DNA from: Thermococcus pacificus
Lineage (GTDB): Archaea > Methanobacteriota_B > Thermococci > Thermococcales > Thermococcaceae
DNA: 64,000 bases
Direction of reading: 5' to 3'
Assembly: GCF_002214485.1 (NCBI RefSeq)
Contig: NZ_CP015102.1
Location: 248,001 to 312,000, forward strand
Positions 1 to 8,750 of the stretch are shown in pieces (position 1 is the stretch's first letter; each line of letters opens with the position of its first letter). Below the pieces are notes generated by a model that was not told the origin of the DNA, did not search any database, and worked only from the letters and a program-made list of their open reading frames with translations. Made by a program: the position numbers and the translations under genes.

Positions 1-1728
1 GTGCTCCTCCATGTCGACGTTCTCACCGTAGGCGTCCATGAAGAGTGCCTTGAGGACGGGCTTCATCCAGCCCCTGTGGAAGCGGCACCAGCCGACGTTG
101 TCGTACCAGAACTCCCAGAGGGCGCTCGCTATTATCTTCTGGGCAAGCTCCTCGGGCTCAAGGAAGACGCCGAACTGGTAGAACGTCCAGTATCTTCCCT
201 GCACCGGAAGCGGGATGTAGTTTCCGATGGCCCAGTACATCGTTGGTGTCATCTCGCCATCCTCGCCGAGCGGTGTGAAGACGGCGTAGTCCTTGAAGCT
301 TTCTCCGTACTTGAGCCTGTCCTTAAAGCGCTCGTCGAGAATTACACTGGCTTTCCTCTTGCCGAGGCCGATTATCTTGGCTATCTCGTTCTCGGCAAAG
401 GCAACGCGGTGGGCCAGCTCAGCAACGAGCTTCGCGTTCTTCTCGCTCGCCTCAACGGGTCTCTCAAGTAAGGCATCCTTCGTGAAGTCAGGTTTGTCGC
501 TTAGGCCGACTTCCTCGGGCTTAAGCAGTCCACGGTGAACCAGCTCAAGAACCCACGCAGCGGTTCCACCGAACTCTATGGCATCGAAGCCCATAGCATC
601 AACGGCTGGAACGCTTATGTCACTCGCGCGGAGGGTTATAACGCCGCTGAGCGGGCCGTTGGCTTCCCTCGGCTCATACTCGATGTGGTGGCCGTTGGCG
701 TACTTCTTACAGACGACGGGGCAGGGTTCACCACAGTTCGTCCAGTTCTTTGGCTCGATCGCTTCCTTGTTGAATGGCTCCCAATAGTGCTTCATTATGG
801 CCTCGTGGATCTTTATGCGCTCCTCCTTCTCGATGTAGGGCATCTGCCAGTTGAGGATCGGAACGAAGTCGCCCTCTGCCGGGTAGTTTCCTCCAAAGGT
901 TCCACCGGTTTTCAGCTTGGGGTTGTACTTGTACTTGACAGTCTTCTCCGCTATGACGTCGTTGTAGGGCTTCTTATGCACGCCTTCTACTATCTCCTTC
1001 GCCGTTCTGAACGATGAGATATCCTCGCCCGGGAAGGCCCTCTTCCTCGGCTTTCCGCCGAAGATTATCCCGACGACGTTGTGTGCTCTGAGAAGAACGC
1101 TTCCAGAGCCACCTCTAGCGGCCCAGTCCTCGCTCCCCTCAACGCGCTTGCCCTTCCTGAGGGTCTGGGAGAATATGGCGCCATAATTGCTGTTGAGTGC
1201 GGCAGGTCCGACGACCGCTATCCTGTACTCGAAGTCGAAGCGCTCACCGAAGGTGTCTATTAGGTACTGGGTGAGTGCGTAGACACCTTCCTCGCCCTTG
1301 TAACCCCTCCATATCTCAATGAGCCTCTCAAGTTCTATCTCGTGGAGCTCGACCTTAACGTTCTCGCCGTCGTTGTAGAGGATAACGACAACGGGCTTCT
1401 CTGCTTTACCTTCAAAGGTAACAAAGTCCACTCCAACGTTCTTGAACGCGTAAGCGGCTCCACCCATTGCTGATGGGAAGAGCGTTCCGTAGAGCGGCGA
1501 GCGGAAGAAGAACATGAGCCTGTGAGCTCCCGGCAGGATTGAACCTGAGAAGGGCCCCATGCCCATCACAACGACATTCTTGGGGTCGTATGGATCTACG
1601 CTGTGGGTCTCAAGTTTTTCGTGGAGCTCAAGGCCGTAGTCTATGACCCCGTAAACTCCATCCTTCTCGAAATTCTCACTCTCTATCTTTTTCTCGTCCA
1701 GCTTCAGGTGAAGTACCGTGAACCTCAT
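1..1728 (-). CDS. gor: Glyceraldehyde-3-phosphate:ferredoxin oxidoreductase, C-terminus cut off by window edge
   Basis: Tungstopterin enzyme of the AOR family that oxidises glyceraldehyde-3-phosphate to 3-phosphoglycerate with ferredoxin, replacing GAPDH/PGK in the archaeal Embden-Meyerhof pathway; cytosolic. The reading frame is open from an ATG at 1728 to the window edge (576 codons). It reads closely like Pyrococcus GOR from memory, starting MRFTVLHLK, with MGGAAYAFKN, the cysteine-rich CGEPCPVVCKK cluster region and WYDNVGWCRFHRGW near the cut end. The start has GGGGTGAGATC directly upstream and a TATA box (1775-1783) about 50 bp upstream. A glycolytic motif overlaps the predicted transcription start. 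fbp, which works in the opposite direction, is the next gene upstream. The last part of the gene is outside the window. Confidence 0.93.
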   Translation of the reverse strand, partial: MRFTVLHLKLDEKKIESENFEKDGVYGVIDYGLELHEKLETHSVDPYDPKNVVVMGMGPFSGSILPGAHRLMFFFRSPLYGTLFPSAMGGAAYAFKNVGVDFVTFEGKAEKPVVVILYNDGENVKVELHEIELERLIEIWRGYKGEEGVYALTQYLIDTFGERFDFEYRIAVVGPAALNSNYGAIFSQTLRKGKRVEGSEDWAARGGSGSVLLRAHNVVGIIFGGKPRKRAFPGEDISSFRTAKEIVEGVHKKPYNDVIAEKTVKYKYNPKLKTGGTFGGNYPAEGDFVPILNWQMPYIEKEERIKIHEAIMKHYWEPFNKEAIEPKNWTNCGEPCPVVCKKYANGHHIEYEPREANGPLSGVITLRASDISVPAVDAMGFDAIEFGGTAAWVLELVHRGLLKPEEVGLSDKPDFTKDALLERPVEASEKNAKLVAELAHRVAFAENEIAKIIGLGKRKASVILDERFKDRLKYGESFKDYAVFTPLGEDGEMTPTMYWAIGNYIPLPVQGRYWTFYQFGVFLEPEELAQKIIASALWEFWYDNVGWCRFHRGWMKPVLKALFMDAYGENVDMEEH

Positions 1729-1743
1729 GATCTCACCCCTTTG

Positions 1744-1760
1744 TATCACTCCAGGTGTTA
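1744..1760 (-). promoter_or_regulatory. Thermococcales glycolytic motif (TGM) in gor promoter
   Basis: Plus-strand TATCAC-TCCAG-GTGTTA matches the palindromic consensus TATCAC-N5-GTGATA at 11 of 12 fixed positions. It lies downstream of the gor TATA box (1775-1783) and covers the predicted transcription start near 1754. In this family a TGM downstream of TATA marks genes repressed by Tgr/TrmBL1 during gluconeogenic growth. Binding itself is inferred. Confidence 0.75.
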
Positions 1761-1883
1761 TATCTTTTTTGAAGAATATTTAAGGCTTCCGCCCGGGCTC
1801 CAAAAATACGGTAGGGGAATATAAAAACGTTGGTGATTAGAAGGGTACAGAGCCGGAATGAACAGAAAAGGGGAATTAAAGGG

Positions 1884-3011
1884 TCACTCCACGTCCTCAA
1901 AGCGCTCTTCAAGCCTCTTGAGGACGCCCGGAAGGGTCGTGTACTCCATGTCCTCAAGCGGTAGCCTGTGCGGCTCGAAGGGCCCGTGCCTGCGCATGTA
2001 CTCCGTAATCTCAAGGGCCTTCTGCCTAGCATAGTCGAAGGCCGGGTCGTCGAATAGGTCAACCGGGCCGACGAGCTCTCCCCTCGGGCTTATCTGCCAG
2101 CCGAGCGCGACAACCCTCGGGGGACCGTCGAAGCGGGTCGGGTTGGCCTGGTGCATCGGGACGGGCATTACCGGGCCGTTGTGGGAACCACGCATCCAGC
2201 CGCTGACGAGGTGCGGGAAGGCAAAGGGCTCAAGGACTTCACCGAGGGCAGGAAGGCCGCTCTGGGCCCTGACTATCGCAACCGGATCGTCCTTGCCGAC
2301 GTATTCTCCAGCGACCTCGTAGAGCTTCTCAGTGCTGACCACTGCAACAGGCTCGTCCTTGCTTATCGAGTGGCCCTCCTTCGGGTAAACGCGCTTGATA
2401 ACGTAGCGGCTCTTTGCACCGATGAGGGCTAGAAGGTCGTATACCTCCTCTGGCGTGTTGAGGATGACGCGCTTGTGCTTGAGGATGTCCCAGACCTCAA
2501 AGCGGAAGCCCATGTGCATGTGCGGGTCTATGACCAGTCCGGCGGTGTTGAAGGGGTCGGCGAACATCCTGAATATCGGAAGGTTAAAAGCTCCAGGCTC
2601 GGTCTTGTCCATGTGGAAGGTAACCACCGGCTCGCTCTTCCTAAGGGTTATCTCCATCTCGGCAACTCCCGGCCCCATACCGCGGACGTTACCGCTGAAA
2701 GCGTCTTTGAGGAGGTCCTGGCCTGCCCCGTAGAGTCCGAGCTCTTTTGCCACTTCAGTGGCAGCTTTAAAGGCATCCCAAGCGAGACCATGAATCTCGG
2801 GGCTGTCAACGCCCTTTTTGTGAGTCATTATGAGCTGAAGGTCATCGCCGGCATAGGCAACGTAGAAGTCTATGAGGGTTCCATCTTCAACTGCCTTTGA
2901 GAGGACTTCCTCGGCGGTCTCAACGAGCTGCGGGTGCACCCTAGAGTGCCCCGGCCAGCCGCCGATGTCCGCTTTGATAACGCTGAGGGTAATCTTATCT
3001 CCAACTGCCAT
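1884..3011 (-). CDS. fbp: Fructose-1,6-bisphosphate aldolase/phosphatase (class V FBPase)
   Basis: Bifunctional gluconeogenic enzyme that condenses triose phosphates to fructose-1,6-bisphosphate and then dephosphorylates it to fructose-6-phosphate; cytosolic, Mg-dependent. The product is 375 aa, the usual length. It has the N-terminal metal/phosphate region IKADIGGWPGHS, YAGDDLQL, the aldolase-lysine segment RYVIKRVYPKEG and the DPAFDYARQK segment with the mobile-loop tyrosine. The ATG at 3011 is chosen because homologues begin MAVGDKI and GGTGGTT precedes it; an in-frame ATG 24 nt upstream is less likely. A TATA box lies at 3044-3052 and a TGM just upstream of it, fitting activation under gluconeogenic conditions. 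Confidence 0.96.
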   Translation of the reverse strand: MAVGDKITLSVIKADIGGWPGHSRVHPQLVETAEEVLSKAVEDGTLIDFYVAYAGDDLQLIMTHKKGVDSPEIHGLAWDAFKAATEVAKELGLYGAGQDLLKDAFSGNVRGMGPGVAEMEITLRKSEPVVTFHMDKTEPGAFNLPIFRMFADPFNTAGLVIDPHMHMGFRFEVWDILKHKRVILNTPEEVYDLLALIGAKSRYVIKRVYPKEGHSISKDEPVAVVSTEKLYEVAGEYVGKDDPVAIVRAQSGLPALGEVLEPFAFPHLVSGWMRGSHNGPVMPVPMHQANPTRFDGPPRVVALGWQISPRGELVGPVDLFDDPAFDYARQKALEITEYMRRHGPFEPHRLPLEDMEYTTLPGVLKRLEERFEDVE

Positions 3012-3057
3012 GGCAACCACCGTAACCATAGTCACTTTTATGCTTATAAAACGTTAA

Positions 3058-3074
3058 TATCACCATCGATGATA
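3058..3074 (-). promoter_or_regulatory. Thermococcales glycolytic motif upstream of fbp TATA box
   Basis: Plus-strand TATCAC-CATCG-ATGATA matches TATCAC-N5-GTGATA at 11 of 12 fixed positions. It sits about 6-20 bp upstream of the fbp TATA box (3044-3052), the position at which Tgr/TrmBL1 is known to activate gluconeogenic genes. This is the reverse of the arrangement at gor. Confidence 0.75.
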
Positions 3075-3133
3075 CACAAAAAGACGTCAAAACTCGGGGG
3101 TTCTAACTGAAATCGAGAGAAGAGAGGAAAAGA

Positions 3134-3370
3134 TCACTCGCAGATGTCGGCCCAGCCGAACTCCTCCTTGGCGACCTTGATGAGGTTTTTAAGCTCGTCC
3201 TTCTTGATGTTGACGCTTGAGCTCGCACCGACGAGGGCTATGATGCCGTGAACCTCCTCTTGAACCTGAATGACATCGTCATGAACCTTGACAACCCTGA
3301 GCTCCCTCTTGGCAGTCTCGTCCTCACTAATCCTGAACTTGTCCTTTCCGATAACTATAGGCTCCTCCAC
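3134..3370 (-). CDS. Small conserved hypothetical protein
   Basis: A 78-aa acidic protein (EEPIVIGKDKFRIS to EFGWADICE) that I cannot assign to a named family. The composition suggests a small alpha/beta domain; there is no signal peptide or membrane segment. I chose the GTG at 3370 because GAGGTGGTT lies just upstream and an AT-rich TATA-like TTTTATTAAC lies about 30 bp before it, inside the longer frame that would start at ATG 3427. It is monocistronic, between fbp and tRNA-Trp. Function unknown. Confidence 0.65.
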   Translation of the reverse strand: MEEPIVIGKDKFRISEDETAKRELRVVKVHDDVIQVQEEVHGIIALVGASSSVNIKKDELKNLIKVAKEEFGWADICE

Positions 3371-3466
3371 AGCAACCACCTCAAGATATTTTTGTAAGTC
3401 AAAGTTAATAAAACTTCCGCCAATCATAAAGCTTATAAACCTGACATGGCTAAGCTAAAGCCGGAT

Positions 3467-3606
3467 GGGGGCGTGGTGTAGCCTGGTCCATCATCGCGGG
3501 CTCCAGAGGTATGAGGACTTGCGGGTTTGCTGATTGGGGATGAGCCTTTGGAGCTCTGACCCGGAGAAACCCGCGGACCGGGGTTCAAATCCCCGCGCCC
3601 CCACCA
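3467..3606 (+). tRNA. tRNA-Trp (CCA anticodon) with intron
   Basis: The acceptor stem GGGGGCG (3467-3473) pairs with CGCCCCC (3596-3602), followed by A and an encoded CCA. The T arm is GGGGTTCAAATCCCC. The anticodon stem GCGGG/CCCGC encloses CTCCAG...A with anticodon CCA at 3503-3505. A 62-nt intron interrupts the anticodon loop at canonical position 37/38. The CTCC/GGAG helix flanked by 3-nt bulges (3505-3507 and 3567-3569) forms a bulge-helix-bulge for the splicing endonuclease. TATA box TTATAAAC lies about 30 bp upstream. Confidence 0.96.
3507..3568 (+). ncRNA. Box C/D guide RNA inside the tRNA-Trp intron
   Basis: The intron contains a C-like box (GTATGAG), D' CTGA, C' GGATGAG and D CTGA in the right order and spacing for a dual-guide box C/D RNA. 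In Euryarchaeota the tRNA-Trp intron is known to direct 2'-O-methylation of C34 and U39 of its own pre-tRNA, and the parts seen here fit that. The antisense pairing was not modelled in detail. Confidence 0.85.
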
Positions 3607-4431
<825 letters not shown>

Positions 4432-4857
4432 TCACTTAAGCTTCTCAAGAATTATCGCGGGGCAGACCTTGGTGACGCCCTCTATCTTGCCGATTTTGTT
4501 GGAGATTATGTCCGACAGGTCTTCCCCGTCCCTGGCCCAGATCTCTGCCATTATCATGTGGTCGCCGCTGGTGAGGTAGACCTCTCTCACGAACTCAAAC
4601 TCCTTTAGCTTGTTGGCAACCTCGAATATCTTCTCGGGCAGAGTGTCAACGCCCGTCAGGCTGACGAGATTGTAGCCGAGCTTTGATGGATCAACGACGA
4701 CTGTGTACTGCTTTATGACTCCTGACTCCTCCAGGGCCTTCACGCGCTTCCTAACCGCGGTCTCGCTTATGCCAAGAACCTTCGCAATCTCCGTAAAAGG
4801 AGTGCGTGCGTCCTTGGTGAGCATCTCAATTATTATCCTGTCTCTTTCGTCAAGCAT
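4432..4857 (-). CDS. lrpA: Lrp/AsnC-family transcriptional regulator LrpA
   Basis: A 141-aa DNA-binding regulator with an N-terminal winged helix ([19 protein letters not shown], then a helix-turn-helix around [13 protein letters not shown]) and a C-terminal RAM ligand-binding domain (residues ~65-141, ending [10 protein letters not shown]). It reads closely like Pyrococcus LrpA, which represses its own gene; the autoregulation here is inferred. The ATG at 4857 is preferred over 4881 because GAGGTG lies 9 nt upstream and homologues begin at this methionine. It is monocistronic between the repeat tract and the methyltransferase gene. Confidence 0.88.
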   Translation of the reverse strand: MLDERDRIIIEMLTKDARTPFTEIAKVLGISETAVRKRVKALEESGVIKQYTVVVDPSKLGYNLVSLTGVDTLPEKIFEVANKLKEFEFVREVYLTSGDHMIMAEIWARDGEDLSDIISNKIGKIEGVTKVCPAIILEKLK

Positions 4858-4935
4858 TTTCCCCACCTCTAACTCATCCACTTACTATCTACGCGGACTA
4901 AGTATATTAAGTTTTTGAACCTGCCGGTTCTAAAG

Positions 4936-6189
4936 TTAAACTTTGAGTTTCAGTTTGACAACCGCCTCCACGTGCGGCGTGTGGGGAAACATGTCGATTC
5001 CGGTGGCGTCCTCAACGGAGTACCTCTCGTAAAGAACCTTCAGGTTCTCGACGAGGGTCTTCGGGTTGCAGGAGACGTAAACGATGCTCTGTGGTCCATC
5101 TTTTAAGATTTTCCGGATCAGTTTGGGATGGAGCCCTGCTCTTGGCGGGTCAAGGACCACGGTGTCGTAGCTGGAGAGGTCCTCAACGTCCCTGTCCTCC
5201 CCGACCCTGAAGACCGCTTCCACGCCGTTGAGTTCGACGTTCCTACGCGCCATCTCGACCGCGAACGGGTTGACCTCTATTCCTTCCACATCGAAACCGC
5301 GTCTGGCCAGATATATCCCGAAGGTGCCAACGCCGGAGTAGAGATCAAGAACCCTCTCGCCATCCACAAGCCTGGAAACCTCCCTTACAAGGGTCACCGC
5401 CTGGTAGCTGTTTGTCTGGAAGAAGCTGTTGGGGTGGATGAGGTACGTAACGTCGTCGAGCCTTTCCCGTATGAACTCCGATTTCCAAAAGCGCTCTATC
5501 TCGCCGTAGGAGACGTCGCTCTGGGTTCTGTTGACGCTCCAGTATATTGAATCGGCGTAGTCAAAGTACCCAGGGAACTCCTCAGGAAGTGCCCCCTCCG
5601 AAGTAACGAGGTTAACCATGAGCTCCCCTGTGAACTTGCCCTCGCGGATGACGATGTACCTCAAAAAGCCCTCGTTCTTCCCTATCTCGTAGAGGCTCGG
5701 GTTGTGATCCCCTATAAACTCCCTCAGCGAGCGCAGGACTTTCCTGCTGGTCTTTCCAAAAACCGGGCACTCCTCGATGTCAACGGCATCCCACCAGGTG
5801 CCCCTCCTCCTGAAGCCAATGCCCTTAGTCGAAATGACAACATCTATCCTGTTTCTATGCCCATAAATCACGGGGGAGGGCACTACCTCGACGTCCATAC
5901 TAAGGAGGGCCGAGAGTTTCTCCGCTTTGAACTCAACCTGTTTCTCGTAGGGCAAGTGTTGGAGGAGGCAGCCGCCGCAGGTGCCAAAGTATGGGCACCT
6001 GGGCTCGGTTCGCTCCGGCGAGGGCTCCACCACATCAAAATCTACAGCTACTAGCCTCCTCTTCTTCCGTCTCCACTTCTTAACCTCAACGACGTCTCCT
6101 GGGACCGTAAACGGAACGTGAATTTCCTTTTTTCTGACTTTTACGATGCCCATACCATCGAAGTCCAGTCTCTCGACGATTCCCCGCAT
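4936..6189 (-). CDS. TrmA/RlmD-family RNA (uracil-5) methyltransferase
   Basis: A 417-aa SAM-dependent enzyme making 5-methyluridine in tRNA or 23S rRNA. Domains: N-terminal TRAM (1-53); [4Fe-4S] cysteines C65, C71, C74 and C141; a central RNA-binding region; and a Rossmann methyltransferase with DLYSGVGTFGIYLA (SAM), DPPRAG and the catalytic cysteine in SCNPKTL. Thermococcales have two such paralogues, one for tRNA U54 and one for rRNA, and I cannot tell which this is. It faces away from the divergent wHTH/MinD operon. Confidence 0.88.
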   Translation of the reverse strand: MRGIVERLDFDGMGIVKVRKKEIHVPFTVPGDVVEVKKWRRKKRRLVAVDFDVVEPSPERTEPRCPYFGTCGGCLLQHLPYEKQVEFKAEKLSALLSMDVEVVPSPVIYGHRNRIDVVISTKGIGFRRRGTWWDAVDIEECPVFGKTSRKVLRSLREFIGDHNPSLYEIGKNEGFLRYIVIREGKFTGELMVNLVTSEGALPEEFPGYFDYADSIYWSVNRTQSDVSYGEIERFWKSEFIRERLDDVTYLIHPNSFFQTNSYQAVTLVREVSRLVDGERVLDLYSGVGTFGIYLARRGFDVEGIEVNPFAVEMARRNVELNGVEAVFRVGEDRDVEDLSSYDTVVLDPPRAGLHPKLIRKILKDGPQSIVYVSCNPKTLVENLKVLYERYSVEDATGIDMFPHTPHVEAVVKLKLKV

Positions 6190-6298
6190 GCTCCCTCCTC
6201 GGGGGATGGTGTTTATAAACTTGCCTTTGAACGGGTGCCAAAGATGTTCACGGAAGGTTTATTTAGTTCGCCGACGTAAGTAGTAACGGTGCCGCGTG

Positions 6299-6514
6299 AT
6301 GTTCGGCAGGCGTAAGGATATTGTGTACAAGACACTCGCCACCAAAAAGAGGGCCGTCGCCCTCCAGAAGCTGAGCGCCGAACTCGAAACACCCGCATCT
6401 GCGGTTTTCAAAACCGTTAAGGAGCTTGAATCCGACGGTCTGGTCGAGGTCTTCTACGGCCAGGATAAGGCCGCTATAATGGTCCGCGCCAAGACGATAG
6501 GCGATTACATCTGA
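6299..6514 (+). CDS. Small winged-helix DNA-binding protein
   Basis: A 71-aa basic protein whose middle reads as a helix-turn-helix (ALQKLSAEL, then SAVFKTVKELESDGLVEVFY with a wing-like beta segment). It probably binds DNA as a small regulator. It starts at ATG 6299 with CGGTG 7 nt upstream; an in-frame GTG directly before it is possible. A TATA-like TTTATTTAG lies about 35 bp upstream. It ends 63 bp before the MinD-like gene on the same strand, so the two may form an operon. The 63-bp gap is AT-rich with a duplicated TTTCAATAATTTT. Confidence 0.7.
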   Translation: MFGRRKDIVYKTLATKKRAVALQKLSAELETPASAVFKTVKELESDGLVEVFYGQDKAAIMVRAKTIGDYI

Positions 6515-6577
6515 GCCCTTTCAATAATTTTTCAATAATTTTCTTGAATCTAGAACGATAACGGGGAGGCCTAGTCA

Positions 6578-7411
6578 GTGGTATCAGTCGTGATTACAGG
6601 AAGAGGCGGTGCCGGAAAGACCACCATGACGGCAAACCTAGGAACGTACTTCTCCAAGGTGGGCTACCGCTCCCTCGTCATAGACGGCGACCTCTACCTC
6701 CCGAAGCTGGCCTTTCACTTCGGCATATACACCCCTCAGTACAACATACACACTCTCCTGAAGAACCCAGACATGAGGGTTGTTGAGGCGGTCTACCACG
6801 ACCCAAGGACAGGCGTCGACATCCTGCCTGGCAGCTCCAAGCTCTACGACATCATAGACCTGGACCAGAAAAGGATGAGGGACATAGTCCGTGAGATTCA
6901 GACCCGCTACAACGTGACCATAATCGATTCGCCCGTCGGCATACCGTTCGACACAATCTCAACCTTCCGCCTGGCCCAGTACCAGTTAATCCTCGTTGAG
7001 ATAGAGCGCTGTCCGATACACTCCCTTGAGCACATGGTAGAGAACGAGGTCATCAAGCTGAAGTCCATAGGCGACACCTATGGCCTCAAAGTCGGCGTGG
7101 TGCTAAACAAGGTGAGGGAATCGGCCGAGAGCGTGAACGACATAGTTGACTTCCTGGAATACAGCGTCGAGGTTCCCGTCGTCGGGGTGGTACCCTTTGA
7201 TAACAGAGTCCCTGAAGCGACCAACTACGGCCGGCCGGTTCTTGACTACGCACCGAGGAGCGGGGCCTCAAAGGCCATATCCGAGGCTGGAGGGGTGCTG
7301 GACGAATGGATGTTTGGAAAGAAGAAGAAAAGGAACCCTCTAACGAGGCTGTATGAATCCCTTCTTTCACTCTTCCGCAGAACGAAGGCCCCTTCTCTCA
7401 AAAAGCTCTGA
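6578..7411 (+). CDS. MinD/ParA-family P-loop ATPase
   Basis: A 277-aa deviant Walker A ATPase of the SIMIBI class. The P-loop is [15 protein letters not shown] at residues 7-21, Walker A' is [12 protein letters not shown] and the Mrp/MinD core [11 protein letters not shown] follows. The signature first lysine of KGGxGKTT is replaced by arginine. The basic, low-complexity C-terminus (KKKKRNP, then [11 protein letters not shown]) looks like a membrane-targeting amphipathic helix, as in MinD. The GTG start at 6578 has GGGGAGG upstream. It follows a small winged-helix gene and overlaps pyrE convergently by 45 bp. Cargo is unknown; archaella/chemotaxis positioning or septum roles are only possibilities. 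Confidence 0.82.
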   Translation: MVSVVITGRGGAGKTTMTANLGTYFSKVGYRSLVIDGDLYLPKLAFHFGIYTPQYNIHTLLKNPDMRVVEAVYHDPRTGVDILPGSSKLYDIIDLDQKRMRDIVREIQTRYNVTIIDSPVGIPFDTISTFRLAQYQLILVEIERCPIHSLEHMVENEVIKLKSIGDTYGLKVGVVLNKVRESAESVNDIVDFLEYSVEVPVVGVVPFDNRVPEATNYGRPVLDYAPRSGASKAISEAGGVLDEWMFGKKKKRNPLTRLYESLLSLFRRTKAPSLKKL

Positions 7412-7924
7412 GACCCTAACGAGGGGAAGGAAGGGGTAGCGCTCTCCTATCTTCTCCTCCGCTCCCTCCTCCCTGTCCACGACGACGCTTATGGCGGCAA
7501 TCTTCCCACCGAGCTTCTCGATGACCTCAGCCGCCCTCAGAACGCTTCCGCCCGTTGTCGTCACGTCCTCCACGAGGAGAATTTTCTCGCCGGGGTTGAT
7601 CTCCCCCTCAATCTGGCTCCCAGTCCCATGCCCTTTGGGCTTCTTGCGGACTATCACGAGGGGGTTCCCCGTTTCGAGAGCCAGAGCGGTGGCGATGGGA
7701 ACTGCCCCAAGTTCCGGACCGGCTACGCGGTCGAATTCCACGCCGGCCTTTTCGGCCTCCTCCGCCATGAGCCTGGCTATCAGCCTGAGTGCTCTTGGAT
7801 TCGTGCTCAGCTTCTTGACGTTTATGTAGTAATCGCTCTCTCTTCCGGAGGTCAGAACGAAGCGCCCGAAGAGTATCGCCCCCTCGGAGAAGAAGGCATC
7901 TATGAGTTCATCCTTCAGGTTCAT
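7367..7924 (-). CDS. pyrE: Orotate phosphoribosyltransferase
   Basis: Catalyses orotate + PRPP to OMP in pyrimidine synthesis; cytosolic dimer. 185 aa. It shows the [16 protein letters not shown] substrate region, the catalytic-loop lysines VRKKPKGHG and the PRPP-binding motif [13 protein letters not shown]. The ATG at 7924 ([12 protein letters not shown]) is chosen because GAGGTG lies 8 nt upstream; a longer frame to 8038 would overlap the divergent PrsW-like gene and carries no homology. Its 3' end overlaps the 3' end of the MinD-like gene by 45 bp on the opposite strand. Confidence 0.95.
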   Translation of the reverse strand: MNLKDELIDAFFSEGAILFGRFVLTSGRESDYYINVKKLSTNPRALRLIARLMAEEAEKAGVEFDRVAGPELGAVPIATALALETGNPLVIVRKKPKGHGTGSQIEGEINPGEKILLVEDVTTTGGSVLRAAEVIEKLGGKIAAISVVVDREEGAEEKIGERYPFLPLVRVSELFERRGLRSAEE

Positions 7925-8030
7925 TTTGGACACCTCAATGTTAACTTCCCTTAGTTTCGCACGGTGATTAGACAGGGGCTTTAAAAAACTTGGCGGTAAC
8001 GTTAATAAGGAGTAAAAGGAAGCACGTCTC

Positions 8031-8750
8031 ATGCTCACCCCCGAAAGAGCAATCGAGTACTACTTCGCCATCATCTCGGTGTTGGGCAGTCTTGTGGTTC
8101 TGCTGAGCATCAAGTACACACTGAGGAGATGGCGCTCCTTCCCCGAAACCGGATGGGTTCCCCAAGCTATCGCTATGGGAGTCCTCGGACTGGCTCTGGC
8201 GTCGATCATCGAGCTGCCGGCGATGCTCCTCAAGGCCTGGGTCACGCTCGCGTTTCTGGCGGGCATGACTGAGGAAAGCGTTAAGCTCCTCCCCCTGAGG
8301 TTCTTCGGGAGCTTTGACGGGTGGGCCAGGTGGAAGCTGGTAATTGGAACAGGCCTCTTCTTCGGGCTGATAGAAGGGATATTCTACACTACCTGGATAT
8401 TCGCCCTCGGCCAAGAGTGGCACCTGATCATAGTCCGGCTGGTTCTCATCGGCCTCCACACGATCTGGGCAGCCATATCCGTTGGTTTCCTGCTCGGGGG
8501 AAACGGATTAAAGCGCTTCACCGGGCTGGCGTTCTCGATGGTTGCTCACGCCCTTTACGACCTCCCCTCGCTGGCGGTCCTTCAGAGTTATTCCGGGAAC
8601 ACCGTGGCTTACCTGGCGGGCCTGTCTACTGGGTTCCTCCTGATCACACCATTGATGGCTAGAAAAACTGCAGAGCTGACAGGAGCTCTTGTTCCAGCTG
8701 AAGAAAAAGAGGAAGACCCGGAAGTAGAAACCTTCACCTTTTCGCCTTGA
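8031..8750 (+). CDS. PrsW-like intramembrane protease family protein
   Basis: A 239-aa polytopic membrane protein with about 7 hydrophobic segments. The four PrsW family motifs are present in order: EE in TEESVKLLP, the glutamate in FFGLIEG, the histidine in GLHTIWA and HxxxD in HALYD. These are the presumed metal or catalytic residues of this glutamic/CAAX-like membrane protease superfamily. A charged tail ([10 protein letters not shown]) lies at the C-terminus. The substrate is unknown. It is divergent from pyrE and overlaps the 3' end of lig by 17 bp. Confidence 0.75.
   Translation: MLTPERAIEYYFAIISVLGSLVVLLSIKYTLRRWRSFPETGWVPQAIAMGVLGLALASIIELPAMLLKAWVTLAFLAGMTEESVKLLPLRFFGSFDGWARWKLVIGTGLFFGLIEGIFYTTWIFALGQEWHLIIVRLVLIGLHTIWAAISVGFLLGGNGLKRFTGLAFSMVAHALYDLPSLAVLQSYSGNTVAYLAGLSTGFLLITPLMARKTAELTGALVPAEEKEEDPEVETFTFSP

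Noticed and set aside
1-1263. Several plus-strand frames over 1-1263
   Set aside because: They are antisense to gor, whose minus-strand frame is continuous from 1728 to the edge and contains AOR-family motifs.
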